Part shown: positions 43,849 through 52,102 of the stretch, piece after piece
Layout: every line of letters starts with the position of its first letter
Numbering within the stretch: position 1 is the first letter of the stretch
Source: CAYGZQ01 sp964354375 [NCBI: uncultured Planctomycetota bacterium]
GTDB lineage: Bacteria; JAJVIF01; JAPKYR01
Assembly: GCA_964354375.1 (NCBI GenBank)
Contig: CAYGZQ010000004.1
Location: 45,497 to 109,496, forward strand
Length of the DNA: 64,000 nucleotides
Direction: 5' to 3'
Position numbers and translations under genes: made by a program
The notes under the pieces: generated by a model
The model's input: only the letters and a program-made list of their open reading frames with translations
Database searches by the model: none
Told to the model about the DNA's origin: nothing

Positions 43849-45048
43849 ATGCGAATCCTCGTTGTCACACCGCGATTCCCGCTACCGACAATCAAGGGCG
43901 ACAAGCTCCGATCCTGGCAGATGATCCGCACTCTCGCCGCGGCGCATGAGGTCACGCTGCTCAGCTATGTGGGCTCGAAGGAAGAACTCAGGCTGATCGG
44001 AGAAGTGGAAGAAATCTGCCGTGTAGAGACGGTACCTTTCAACACGGCATTCAGAGGCTTTGAGCTTCTTAAGAGCATCGGCGGCTCCAAGCCCTATCAG
44101 GTCCATCTCTACGATTCACCGCAGATGAGAAGGCGGGTCGAGAACCTTATCGCCGGTAGCGACATTGTCCACCTGAGCACACTTCGCGTGGCAGGAAATC
44201 TCCCGCTCCATCTCGGCCCGAAGCTCGTGGTCGATTTCACCGATGCATTTTCGCTGAATTTCAAACGCAGGGCCGAAAGCTCAGGTTTCCTTCTCAGAGG
44301 TCTGCTCAGGGAGGAGCTCCGGCGGCTTGTCAGCTTTGAATCGGACCTCGTCGAGCGCTCTGACCTTGCGATGGCGGTCGGATCGGTCGACGCCCTCGCT
44401 CTCGGCGAGAAAGTGAAAGTCGTTCCGAACAGCGTCGACCTCGAGACTTTTCATCCCCCGGGAAAAGACTTTCCACGCAACGACATCATATTCACCGGCA
44501 ACCTGAATTACACGCCGAATGTCGCCGCTGCGATCTACATGGCGACGGAGATTCTGCCGCTCGTACTGAGAGAATGCCCGAGTGCGAAGCTGAGGCTGGT
44601 CGGGGCGAATCCATCGCAGAAGGTGCGCGCCCTTGCGTCCCGGAATGTAATAGTGACCGGCTATGTGCCGAGCATCGCGGATGAACTGAGAAAAGCCCGC
44701 GTTGCGGTGGCGCCGTTAGTGGGCGGTGCCGGTCTCCAGAACAAGATTCTCGAAGCGATGGCGTGCGCAACCCCGGTGGTGTCCACGAGCATTGCCAACG
44801 CCGGGATCATGGCCCGGGCCGACAAAGAGATTCTGGTCGCGGACGACCCTGAGAATTTCGCGGCGAGCGTTGTCGTCCTGCTGAAAGACGGTGACAAGGC
44901 CGCTGAAATCGGGCACAATGGTCGGGCATTTGTGATGGAGAATTTCAGCCGGGACCGAATCGGCAGAATGGTCCTGGACCTTTATTCACGTCTAGACGCG
45001 AGCACTGATACCCCCCCTGGGGTCCCCCCCAAGGGGGGGACGGCTTAG
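43849..45048 (+). CDS. Glycosyltransferase family 4, paralogue of the preceding gene, with a repeat-derived C-terminus
   Basis: 399 residues. It has the same organisation as its neighbour: RILVVTPRFPLPTIKGDKL at the N-terminus, DIIFTGNLNYTPNVAAAIY, AKLRLVGANPSQKV and GGAGLQNKILEAMACATPVVST with the conserved Glu. The two probably arose by duplication and now add successive sugars. The last residues (TPPGVPPKGGTA) and the stop are encoded by a G-run repeat at 45007-45043, so the natural C-terminus has been replaced. 12 bp separate it from the GT26 gene. Confidence 0.9.
   Translation: MRILVVTPRFPLPTIKGDKLRSWQMIRTLAAAHEVTLLSYVGSKEELRLIGEVEEICRVETVPFNTAFRGFELLKSIGGSKPYQVHLYDSPQMRRRVENLIAGSDIVHLSTLRVAGNLPLHLGPKLVVDFTDAFSLNFKRRAESSGFLLRGLLREELRRLVSFESDLVERSDLAMAVGSVDALALGEKVKVVPNSVDLETFHPPGKDFPRNDIIFTGNLNYTPNVAAAIYMATEILPLVLRECPSAKLRLVGANPSQKVRALASRNVIVTGYVPSIADELRKARVAVAPLVGGAGLQNKILEAMACATPVVSTSIANAGIMARADKEILVADDPENFAASVVVLLKDGDKAAEIGHNGRAFVMENFSRDRIGRMVLDLYSRLDASTDTPPGVPPKGGTA
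45007..45043 (-). repeat. G-run REP, copy C, inside the end of a GT4 gene
   Basis: Same unit as 13335-13371 (minus orientation): gatacccccc, a short spacer, a C-run, aaggggggg and acgg. Confidence 0.75.
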
Positions 45049-45060
45049 GCTGGACGCCCC

Positions 45061-45816
45061 ATGAACAAGGACTGCGATCGCATCGGGCTGGGAGTCACGC
45101 ATCGCACCTGGGATCAGGCGAAGGATGCCCTGAGGCTGCATCTTGCATCCATGATACCGGTCCATGTCGTCACGCTCACTCCTGAGATGTGCGTGCGCGC
45201 ATCCCGGAGCCGGTCGTTCAACGGCATCGTGTCCTCGGCGGGGATCGTGGTGGCGGACGGTGTCGGAGTCGCCTGGGGGGAAAGACGACTCATCAATGAG
45301 AAGATCGAGAAAATCCCGGGAATTGACCTGGCGAGCTGGGCGTTCGAGGAGGTCGACCGCATCGCGGGGAGTGTCTTCCTTCTCGGCTCCAAACCCGATA
45401 TCATCGTCAGAGCGGCAACGGAGATCTCAAGGCGCTACCCAAGACTCAAGGTCTCGGGCTACCACCACGGTTACTTCGGACCTGATGAAGAGGACCGCGT
45501 CGTCTCCGCCGTTTCCTCGACCAGCCCGCATCTCCTCCTGGTCGGAATGGGCTCTCCGAGGCAGGAAATGTTTATATCCAGGCATCTTGAGGAGCTCCGA
45601 TGCGGTGTCGCGATGGGTGTCGGAGGCAGCTTCGATGTCTGGTCAGGCTCCGTTGGAAGAGCGCCTGCGTTTTTCAGGAAGACCGGCACTGAGTGGCTGT
45701 ACCGGACGCTAATCCAGCCAGGGGAAAGGCTCCGAAGAGTACCGGAACTCTGGAGGTTCATCAGGCTGGTGATGCGGAAAGCCAGAAAGCAACCGGGTCC
45801 GGAAGCGGGCGTGTGA
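45061..45816 (+). CDS. WecG/TagA/CpsF family glycosyltransferase (GT26)
   Basis: 251 residues. GT26 members transfer ManNAc/ManNAcA or related sugars from UDP donors to undecaprenyl-linked acceptors. The family blocks are present: VVTLTPEMCVRASRS, VVADGVGVAWGERRL with the conserved Asp, SVFLLGSKPDIIVRAA, HHGYFGPDEE, LLLVGMGSPRQE and MGVGGSFDVWSG, ending in TEWLYRTLIQPGERLRR. It probably makes the second transfer step of the locus. It ends the plus-strand block; a 58-bp palindrome follows. Confidence 0.93.
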   Translation: MNKDCDRIGLGVTHRTWDQAKDALRLHLASMIPVHVVTLTPEMCVRASRSRSFNGIVSSAGIVVADGVGVAWGERRLINEKIEKIPGIDLASWAFEEVDRIAGSVFLLGSKPDIIVRAATEISRRYPRLKVSGYHHGYFGPDEEDRVVSAVSSTSPHLLLVGMGSPRQEMFISRHLEELRCGVAMGVGGSFDVWSGSVGRAPAFFRKTGTEWLYRTLIQPGERLRRVPELWRFIRLVMRKARKQPGPEAGV

Positions 45817-45857
45817 GCAAGGGAGTGGGAGCATTCGGCAAATGATTCTGAAGTCAA

Positions 45858-45915
45858 ACCTCACCCCCCTTCCCCCCTCTCCGCAATTGCGGAGAGGGGG
45901 GAAGGGGGGTGAGGT
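45858..45915. repeat. 58-bp perfect palindrome
   Basis: 29-bp arms, acctcacccccc..ccgcaa / ttgcgg..ggggggtgaggt. It shares the CCTCACCCCCC end with the palindrome at 61175-61242, so they belong to one REP family. It lies in the gap between the GT26 gene and ftsE. Confidence 0.85.
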
Positions 45916-46024
45916 GGGAAGTCAATCGCCGGATGCATCCTTCCTTGATCCACATGGCAATGCGGGGCCCGAAATGGTATTATTCGCTGTTCTTATCCGT
46001 CCCTGAAGGTCGGGGGGTTGTGGT

Positions 46025-46789
46025 GTGTCTATTAGCCCCAACCCGTCCCGCGGGACCAACCTAATCATGCCGCACGAGCCCGTAGTTCATTTTCAGCGCG
46101 TCAGTCTCGTCTACGCGAACCTTGTTCGGGCCCTCGAGGATGTGGAATTCGAGGTCCATGAAGGGGAGTTTTGCTTTCTGGTGGGGCCGACGGGTTGCGG
46201 CAAATCGTCGCTGCTGAGGTGCATCTATCTCTCCGAGAGGCCGTCCAAGGGCCGCATCAGGGTGCTTGGCAGAGACATCACCCACTTGCCTCCCACCAAG
46301 GTTCCCCACCTGAGGCGCAAGGTTGGCGTGGTCTTCCAGGACTTCCAACTGCTCGAGCACAAGACTGTCGCGGAGAATGTGGCATTTTCGCTGCAGGTGA
46401 TTGGTGCGCCGGTTGAGGACATCAGGCGCAAGGTTCCGCTCGCCCTCAGGATGGTCGGGCTGGAGGAGAAGATCAACATGCGTCCGGGCGAGCTCAGCGG
46501 CGGCGAGCAGCAGCGCGTTGCGATCGCAAGGGCCATAATCAATGCGCCCCCGATCATCCTTTGCGACGAGCCCACCGGGAATCTCGATCCCGACACTTCC
46601 AGGGAAATCGTCCGCCTTCTTACATTAATCAATCAGCGCGGCACAACCGTGCTCATGGCCACACACGACGCCCAGATCGTGAACACTTTCAGGCGCCGTG
46701 TTGTCTATATCGAAAGCGGCAGGATCCTTTGGGACCGCGATCAGGGAGAGTACAAAATTGACGATGAGAAGCTTCGGCTTCTTTCTTGA
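46025..46789 (+). CDS. ftsE: Cell division ATP-binding protein FtsE
   Basis: 254 residues. ABC ATPase with Walker A GPTGCGKSS, Q-loop VVFQDFQLLEHKTVAEN, signature LSGGEQQRV and Walker B IILCDEPTGNLDPDT, then the H-loop MATHD. FtsE pairs with FtsX and drives cell-wall hydrolase activators at the septum. GTG 46025 has an SD-like GGGGGG run upstream; ATG 46067 is a shorter alternative without one. A TATTAT -10-like box (45977-45982) may be its promoter. The gene overlaps ftsX by 26 bp. Confidence 0.94.
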   Translation: MSISPNPSRGTNLIMPHEPVVHFQRVSLVYANLVRALEDVEFEVHEGEFCFLVGPTGCGKSSLLRCIYLSERPSKGRIRVLGRDITHLPPTKVPHLRRKVGVVFQDFQLLEHKTVAENVAFSLQVIGAPVEDIRRKVPLALRMVGLEEKINMRPGELSGGEQQRVAIARAIINAPPIILCDEPTGNLDPDTSREIVRLLTLINQRGTTVLMATHDAQIVNTFRRRVVYIESGRILWDRDQGEYKIDDEKLRLLS

Positions 46790-47699
46790 GGAAACGTTTG
46801 AGGGCATTCGCCGCCACTCAACCAGCAGCCTGGTGACCTTTCTCCAGGTGTTCATCAGCTTGTTCTTCCTCGGAGTGTGCCTGCTTTTCATTATTATAAT
46901 CAACAACTTCGTGGGAACCTTTCTCAATAATCTCCAGATGGGCGCGTTTCTGAGCGATGAATTGACCCAGCAACAGGCTGTGGAGCTGATGGATGTCGTT
47001 AAGAAGCTGCCGGGCGTCCGCGATGTCACGTACGTGTCCAAAGAGGAAGCTTTCGCGATAATGAAGCGGCAGACAAGCATCGACATCGAAGACCTGGTCC
47101 CCAACCCGCTCCCGGCAAGCCTGAAGATCACGGTCGCGAGCCCCAGGGCAGCTCAGGAGCTTGCGGGGCAAGTGGCCCTGCTCGAGGGAGTGGAGGACGT
47201 CTCCTACGGCGAAGCCCAGCTCCAGACCATACTGCCCATCTTCTACGGACTGCAGATAACCAGCTTCTACCTAGCAGTCGTGCTGACCGTCGCCAGCCTG
47301 CTGACCATCGTCAACACCATAAGGCTGGCGATCCTGGCAAGAGCCAAAGAGATAAGCATCATGCAGCTTGTCGGCGCGACGCCCGGCTTCATCCGTCTGC
47401 CGTTCCTGATCGAGGGGTTCATCTACGGCTTCGTGGGGGCCGCTTTCGCACTGGCGTTCCTGGCGATCGGCTACAGCCTGCTTCTCAACTATGTCGAGGC
47501 GCACTACATTTTCAACCCCTGGATCGTGGACTACGACCTCATGATGGCGAATCTCGCCATCATGTTGTTTGTGCTGGGCAGCCTGATCGGAGTGATCGGC
47601 AGCCTTGTGGCGGTGGATAAGAACCTGAAGAAAGAACCCTATCACCCGACCCTGACGTCCGAAGGGGCAACGGCATTCGCGACGGAGGCGCTGACATGA
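46764..47699 (+). CDS. ftsX: Cell division membrane protein FtsX
   Basis: 311 residues from ATG 46764. A cytoplasmic N-terminus (FLEETFEGIRRH) is followed by a first membrane helix (LVTFLQVFISLFFLGVCLLF), a ~115-residue periplasmic loop with LPGVRDVTYVSKEEA, then helices 2-4 in an FtsX/MacB arrangement (FYLAVVLTVASLLTIVNTIR, the coupling motif AKEISIMQLVGATPGFIRLP, and two more). It would receive ATP-driven conformational signals from FtsE and pass them to the EnvC-like protein encoded next. The stop overlaps the next start by ATGA. Confidence 0.92.
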   Translation: MRSFGFFLEETFEGIRRHSTSSLVTFLQVFISLFFLGVCLLFIIIINNFVGTFLNNLQMGAFLSDELTQQQAVELMDVVKKLPGVRDVTYVSKEEAFAIMKRQTSIDIEDLVPNPLPASLKITVASPRAAQELAGQVALLEGVEDVSYGEAQLQTILPIFYGLQITSFYLAVVLTVASLLTIVNTIRLAILARAKEISIMQLVGATPGFIRLPFLIEGFIYGFVGAAFALAFLAIGYSLLLNYVEAHYIFNPWIVDYDLMMANLAIMLFVLGSLIGVIGSLVAVDKNLKKEPYHPTLTSEGATAFATEALT

Positions 47700-48832
47700 T
47701 CGAAAGAGCCCTCCGACACTTCCTGAGACTTTTCCTGGCCTGCGCCATCCCTCTGATTCTCTTCGCCCTGCCTGCCGTCCTGACCGCCCAGGAGACCGAG
47801 GATCCCCGCGGAAAACTCGACGAGCTCAGCGACCAGCGCGCCGCTTTGGAGCGCGAGCTTAACGAGATGCGTCAGGCCGAAAACCTCGCCAGCGACGAGC
47901 TGCAATACATCGATACCGAGCTGACCAACCTCGACAGGCGGCTCGAACGCACCGCGGCAACACTGGAGACGAAACAGAAACAGGTTGAGTTCTACAACGA
48001 GTCGAACACCCAGGCGATCGCCGACCTGAAGACGGCCCAGGAGAAATTCGAAGTCCGGCTGGTCGAATGGTACAAATCCGGCGCCGGCAGCGTCCTGGGA
48101 AGTCTGATGTCGGCGGGCGACCTCTCCGATTTCTTCTACGTGATGGCCTACATGGACGCGATCATGAAGAGGGACCAGGAGACGATCGATTACATCCGGG
48201 AACAGCAGGGGCGCATCGCAAAGCAGACCGAGGACCTGCAGGCTGAGATCGCGGATTGTGAGAGGCTTCTGGCCGAGCTGCATGTGGATGAGGCCCGATA
48301 CGAGGAGCTTCGCGGAGCCCATTACGCCCGCCTTTCCGATATCGCCGGGAATGTCGACGAGACCGAAAAGGCTCTGAGAGAGCTCGAGGCGTCAAGCTAC
48401 GAAATCGCCATGATGCTGCAGGCGTCGACCTATACCTCCAGCTTCTCCGGCGGCGGGATGATACCTCCGATAGACGCCGCGATAACCTCCGGCTTCGGCA
48501 TGAGGCGACATCCGATCTTCGGCGGCGTCCGCATGCATACGGGAGTCGACATGCCCGCCGCCTACGGTACCCACATCCACGCGGCCCAGGACGGTGTCGT
48601 TGCGTTTGCAGGCTGGAAACGAGGCTACGGCAACACGGTTATCGTCGATCACGGGAACGGCCTGGCAACACTTTATGCTCACTGCTCCTCCATCGAAGTG
48701 AGGAACGGGGAAAGGGTCAATCGCGGACAGGTGATAGCAAAGGTCGGGTCCACCGGCTACTCAACCGGTCCGCATGTGCATTTCGAGGTCCGCGTTCACG
48801 GTGAACCCGTCGATCCTGAGAACTACATCTGA
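47696..48832 (+). CDS. EnvC-like coiled-coil M23 peptidase / murein hydrolase activator
   Basis: 378 residues. A signal peptide (LACAIPLILFALPAVLTAQE) is followed by two long helical stretches, predicted coiled coils, at ~30-130 and ~155-235, then a LytM (M23) domain from ~255. The zinc ligands appear intact: HTGVD, then an HCS stretch and HVHFE. In enteric EnvC the LytM site is degenerate and the protein only activates amidases; here the full set suggests it may cut peptidoglycan itself. It is in one transcription unit with ftsEX, the same set as in bacteria where FtsEX controls a PcsB/EnvC-type partner. Confidence 0.92.
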   Translation: MIERALRHFLRLFLACAIPLILFALPAVLTAQETEDPRGKLDELSDQRAALERELNEMRQAENLASDELQYIDTELTNLDRRLERTAATLETKQKQVEFYNESNTQAIADLKTAQEKFEVRLVEWYKSGAGSVLGSLMSAGDLSDFFYVMAYMDAIMKRDQETIDYIREQQGRIAKQTEDLQAEIADCERLLAELHVDEARYEELRGAHYARLSDIAGNVDETEKALRELEASSYEIAMMLQASTYTSSFSGGGMIPPIDAAITSGFGMRRHPIFGGVRMHTGVDMPAAYGTHIHAAQDGVVAFAGWKRGYGNTVIVDHGNGLATLYAHCSSIEVRNGERVNRGQVIAKVGSTGYSTGPHVHFEVRVHGEPVDPENYI

Positions 48833-48892
48833 CAGCACGAGCTCGCCAACATGCTCATTCTCTCCGGATAGTATTGATGGGATACGATTACC

Positions 48893-50359
48893 ATGATTAA
48901 TGAAAGACGATCGCGACGAGTTTTCAATTTCACGGTGGCGCTTGTCATCGTGCTGGCCTTCCTCTTCGGTTTCCAGACAAGAGGACTTTTGAGCCTTCTA
49001 TCGCGGTACGACAGGCTTCCCAAGTGGATCGAAACCGCGGCCTCCGGATTGTCATACGACGCACACGCGTCGGTACCCGGCTTCAGCGACAAAGATCTCG
49101 GCGTTTTTTACGAGGTCCTCACGGACATCTCGCAAGCCTATCTCTACCGGGACGAAATGAAAAACGAGGATGTGGTCCATGGCGCCGCGTCGGGCGCGGT
49201 CGACGCACTGGGTGACCGCTACTCCCGCTTCGTTCCTCCCGCCGACCAGAAGGTTCTGACCGAGGAAATCGAGGGCGAGTACGCGGGCATAGGTATAAGG
49301 ATTTTCGACCAGCCCGGAGTGTTCCCCCTGTACGCTCTCGAGTGCGAGATCGCAGACGGCGCCGATGCGGAGGATATCAACTTCATCAAGGAAACCTCGG
49401 GAGTGGTTGTGGTCCAGGTTTTCGAGACCGGCCCGGCTTTTACCGCCGGACTGGAGGCGAATGACGTTATCACCTGCGTCGACGGCAACAATCTCCGGGG
49501 CAAGACATCGGTCGACGCCGCCAATCTCATCAAGGGCCCGGAGGGCACGAAGGTGAGCGTGAGCGTTTTCCGCCCGGCTCTCCAGAAGGAGTTCACGTTC
49601 GAGGTCGACAGAAAGATTGTGCAGGTCCCGACGGTCGACAGCGTGAAAATGCTGGACGACCGCATCGGCTACATGCGACTGAACGAGTTCAACAACCAGT
49701 CGGCCCACGAGGTCGCTGAGGCAATCAACAAGCTCGTGGACGAGGGCATGAAGGGGCTCGTCTTCGATCTCAGGAACAACACCGGCGGAGTTCTCACGTC
49801 GGCCGTCGAGGTCTCCGATCTCTTCATCTCGGATGGTAACCTCGTGTTCTACGAGGACCAGCTGGGTCGTCGGGAAGTGTTCAAGAGTCGGGACGAAGGG
49901 GAGGCCCTGGGGATACCGCTGATCGTGCTGGTCAACGGCAACTCCGCGAGCGCCTCCGAGATTGTCGCGGGCGCGGTTCGGGACACGCACGTCGGCGTCC
50001 TGGTCGGGGAGACAACATTCGGGAAAGGCGTGGTCCAGAACGTTTATACGCTCCAGGACGGAAGCGGCCTTGTGCTCACGACGGGCCGATACTTAACACC
50101 CAACGGCGAGGAGATCACTGAGGACGGCATAGCTCCCGACATCCTCTCCGACCTCGACCCCGTTCGCCTTCGCGCCGAGGACCCCGAGATCGCCAGGTTC
50201 CTCGACCGAATCGACAAGCTTAACACTGAGTTCGTCGAGCTCCGCCAGCAGATGTTCGACTATCTGCAGGAGCACGACTTCCAGAGGGACACGGCCGTTG
50301 AGGTCATGAGTAAGTGGCTGGATACGGGACAGGTCCCCATCACCGACAAAGAAGAATGA
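48893..50359 (+). CDS. ctpA: C-terminal processing serine peptidase (S41, CtpA type)
   Basis: 488 residues. An N-terminal membrane anchor or signal (NFTVALVIVLAFLFGFQT) precedes a cap region, a PDZ domain (VVVVQVFETGPAFTAGLEANDVIT) and the S41 domain: IGYMRLNEFNN, GLVFDLRNNTGGVL, the Ser-bearing VNGNSASASEIVAGA and the Lys-bearing TTFGKGVVQ. CtpA enzymes use a Ser-Lys dyad in the periplasm and often control peptidoglycan hydrolases, which fits its position after ftsEX-envC. A short 60-bp gap separates it from the EnvC-like gene. Confidence 0.94.
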   Translation: MINERRSRRVFNFTVALVIVLAFLFGFQTRGLLSLLSRYDRLPKWIETAASGLSYDAHASVPGFSDKDLGVFYEVLTDISQAYLYRDEMKNEDVVHGAASGAVDALGDRYSRFVPPADQKVLTEEIEGEYAGIGIRIFDQPGVFPLYALECEIADGADAEDINFIKETSGVVVVQVFETGPAFTAGLEANDVITCVDGNNLRGKTSVDAANLIKGPEGTKVSVSVFRPALQKEFTFEVDRKIVQVPTVDSVKMLDDRIGYMRLNEFNNQSAHEVAEAINKLVDEGMKGLVFDLRNNTGGVLTSAVEVSDLFISDGNLVFYEDQLGRREVFKSRDEGEALGIPLIVLVNGNSASASEIVAGAVRDTHVGVLVGETTFGKGVVQNVYTLQDGSGLVLTTGRYLTPNGEEITEDGIAPDILSDLDPVRLRAEDPEIARFLDRIDKLNTEFVELRQQMFDYLQEHDFQRDTAVEVMSKWLDTGQVPITDKEE

Positions 50360-50371
50360 AAGGTTGGATAC

Positions 50372-50875
50372 ATGGCTGAGTTCGAACAAAGATGCGCGAT
50401 CCTTGTGGACGTGCAGAACATGTTCTATTCCGCGAAGCACCTCTACAGCGGAAAGATCAATTACGACCAGTTGCTGGAGGTCACCAGCAGGCGACGGAAG
50501 GTGGTCAGGGCGATCGCCTACGCCGTCGGGACGCCGGAGATCGACCAGGAGAAATTCGTCAAGCTCCTCTACGGTCTCGGGTTCGAAATCCGTATGAAGG
50601 ACCTGAAGGTGAGGGCCGACGGCACCGCCAAGGGCGACTGGGACATGGGGATCGCCATAGACGCGATCAGCCTCGTCGACAAGGTCGACTGCATGGTCCT
50701 TGTCTCCGGCGACGGCGACTACGTTCCGCTTGTCGAGCACCTCAAGGCCCGAGGATGCCGCGTCGAGGTCTACTCCTTCAAGTCCAACACGGCGCAGGAG
50801 CTTATCACCGCCGCGACGGAATACTATCAGATGGACGACAAATTCATCTTCCGCACCTCCAGGGACAGGAAGTAG
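50372..50875 (+). CDS. NYN-domain (PIN-like) protein, LabA/DUF88 family
   Basis: 167 residues. The NYN fold is shown by CAILVDVQNMFYSA, KGDWDMGIAIDAI and VLVSGDGDYVPLV, which carry the acidic residues that bind metal in PIN-like nucleases, plus GCRVEVYSFKS and ELITAATEYYQMDD. Family members cut or bind RNA, but the function of most is unknown. It lies 12 bp after ctpA and 22 bp before an LptA-like gene, so it appears in the same transcription unit by position only. Confidence 0.92.
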   Translation: MAEFEQRCAILVDVQNMFYSAKHLYSGKINYDQLLEVTSRRRKVVRAIAYAVGTPEIDQEKFVKLLYGLGFEIRMKDLKVRADGTAKGDWDMGIAIDAISLVDKVDCMVLVSGDGDYVPLVEHLKARGCRVEVYSFKSNTAQELITAATEYYQMDDKFIFRTSRDRK

Positions 50876-50897
50876 CGCCGATCGCGAGGCCGACAGC

Positions 50898-52052
50898 GTG
50901 CGTAGGATTTCCTTTACTGTCTCTCTTCTGGTGTCCTGCCTTGTGAGAGCGGGAGGCATCGGTCGCCCGCGCCGTCCCCCCCTTTGGGGGGGACCACAGG
51001 GGGGGCATCTCCCTGTCTTTCTGTTCACGACATTAGCTCTTCTTCCCTGCTTTCCTGTGCAGGTTTCCTCGCAGGAGCTCAACCCTTCGCCCGCGCAGTA
51101 CACTCTCGACGGGGACAACCTGCTGATCGAAACGGACGAGTCCGGCGCAAGGCACTTTTACGCCGACGGGAATGTCAGGATGACGTATCGGATCGGAGAC
51201 GATGCATGGGCGCTCTCCGCGGCCAGAGTCGAATTCGTCGAGAGGGCTGAGACGGTCGACCAAAGGCCCATCCCGGTCTTTCAGGAGGTCTACGCGGAGC
51301 AGGATGTAGATCTTGCCGGGGCAGGCATACAAATCGCCACCGCCGGGAAGATCACAGTCAATCTCATAGAGCGGTGGATGAAGAGCGAATCGGCGGACAT
51401 CCTCGTGTCTTTCGAAGAGGGCGACCTTCTCACGAGCAGTCTGGAGATTCACGAGGAGGCATCCGCCGTCTCGACCATCGTCAACACGTCCGGGGAAACC
51501 GTCGCACACTACACCCTTTCGAGTTTCGAGCTCTTCGGCAACGCTCCCGAGCCCACGGGCGAGAGCGTCTTCGGCTCCCTGAAATTCGACTTCAGCCGGA
51601 TAACGATCGAGACCGCCGGCACTCGACTTGAGATCGCGGACGGAGAGCCGGTAAGGCTTGACTGTCCCGACCCCACCACGGTGACATCGGGTCGCAACAC
51701 ACTCACGATGCCCTCCTGCTATCTGACATTCGATCCACCCACCCTTCACGGCGAAACGGGCGCTCATTTCCAGATCGGCGAAGAAACGCGCGTGGACGCC
51801 GACCTGCTCACGCTCACGTATCCCGAGGAGGGCGGAATGATCGCGCGTTTCGCAGGCTTGAGCACAGACGAGACGCTCCCCGGCCCGGAGCATCGCGTCA
51901 CCATCTCGCATCCGGCCGGAACCTTCCGCGCGGACACTATCACGATCACCATCAACCCGGACGGGACCAACAAAGTCGAGGCCACGGGCCGCGCATCGTT
52001 CGAGATGCCTCTTGAAATCCAGGGCAAGGGTTCCGCTGAATCCCCGGGATGA
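50898..52052 (+). CDS. Periplasmic LptA/OstA-like protein whose signal region holds a repeat insertion
   Basis: 384 residues from GTG 50898 with GAGG eight bases before; the open frame from 50700 overlaps the NYN gene and is rejected. The N-terminus reads like a signal helix (FTVSLLVSCLV), then RAGGIGRPRRPPLWGGPQGG encoded by a G-run repeat (50972-51009), then a second hydrophobic run (LPVFLFTTLALLPCFPV) ending near SSQE. The mature part is beta-rich with DGDNLLIETDESGARHFYADG and VRMTYRIGDDAWALSAARVE, the pattern of OstA/LptA-like repeats that carry lipopolysaccharide across the periplasm. The Lpt assignment is moderate; the insertion is seen directly. The permease gene follows. Confidence 0.6.
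   Translation: MRRISFTVSLLVSCLVRAGGIGRPRRPPLWGGPQGGHLPVFLFTTLALLPCFPVQVSSQELNPSPAQYTLDGDNLLIETDESGARHFYADGNVRMTYRIGDDAWALSAARVEFVERAETVDQRPIPVFQEVYAEQDVDLAGAGIQIATAGKITVNLIERWMKSESADILVSFEEGDLLTSSLEIHEEASAVSTIVNTSGETVAHYTLSSFELFGNAPEPTGESVFGSLKFDFSRITIETAGTRLEIADGEPVRLDCPDPTTVTSGRNTLTMPSCYLTFDPPTLHGETGAHFQIGEETRVDADLLTLTYPEEGGMIARFAGLSTDETLPGPEHRVTISHPAGTFRADTITITINPDGTNKVEATGRASFEMPLEIQGKGSAESPG
50972..51009 (+). repeat. G-run REP, copy D, inside the LptA-like gene
   Basis: ccgtccccccc, tttggggggg, accaca and ggggggg. It keeps the reading frame open and adds ~13 residues to the signal region. Confidence 0.75.
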
Positions 52053-52078
52053 CACGGCACCCCTCGCTTGGGTAGAAT
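52049..52078 (+). promoter_or_regulatory. Candidate promoter of the ABC-2 permease gene
   Basis: ATGACA (52049-52054), an 18-bp spacer and TAGAAT (52073-52078); each box is one mismatch from consensus. Transcription would start near 52085, before ATG 52103. Confidence 0.5.
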
Positions 52079-52102
52079 ATGACCCTGTGGAAACCTCTCT
52101 CG

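Noticed and set aside
50700-50897. Upstream extension of the LptA-like frame
   Set aside because: It lies inside the NYN gene in another frame; GTG 50898 has an SD and opens a signal-like sequence.
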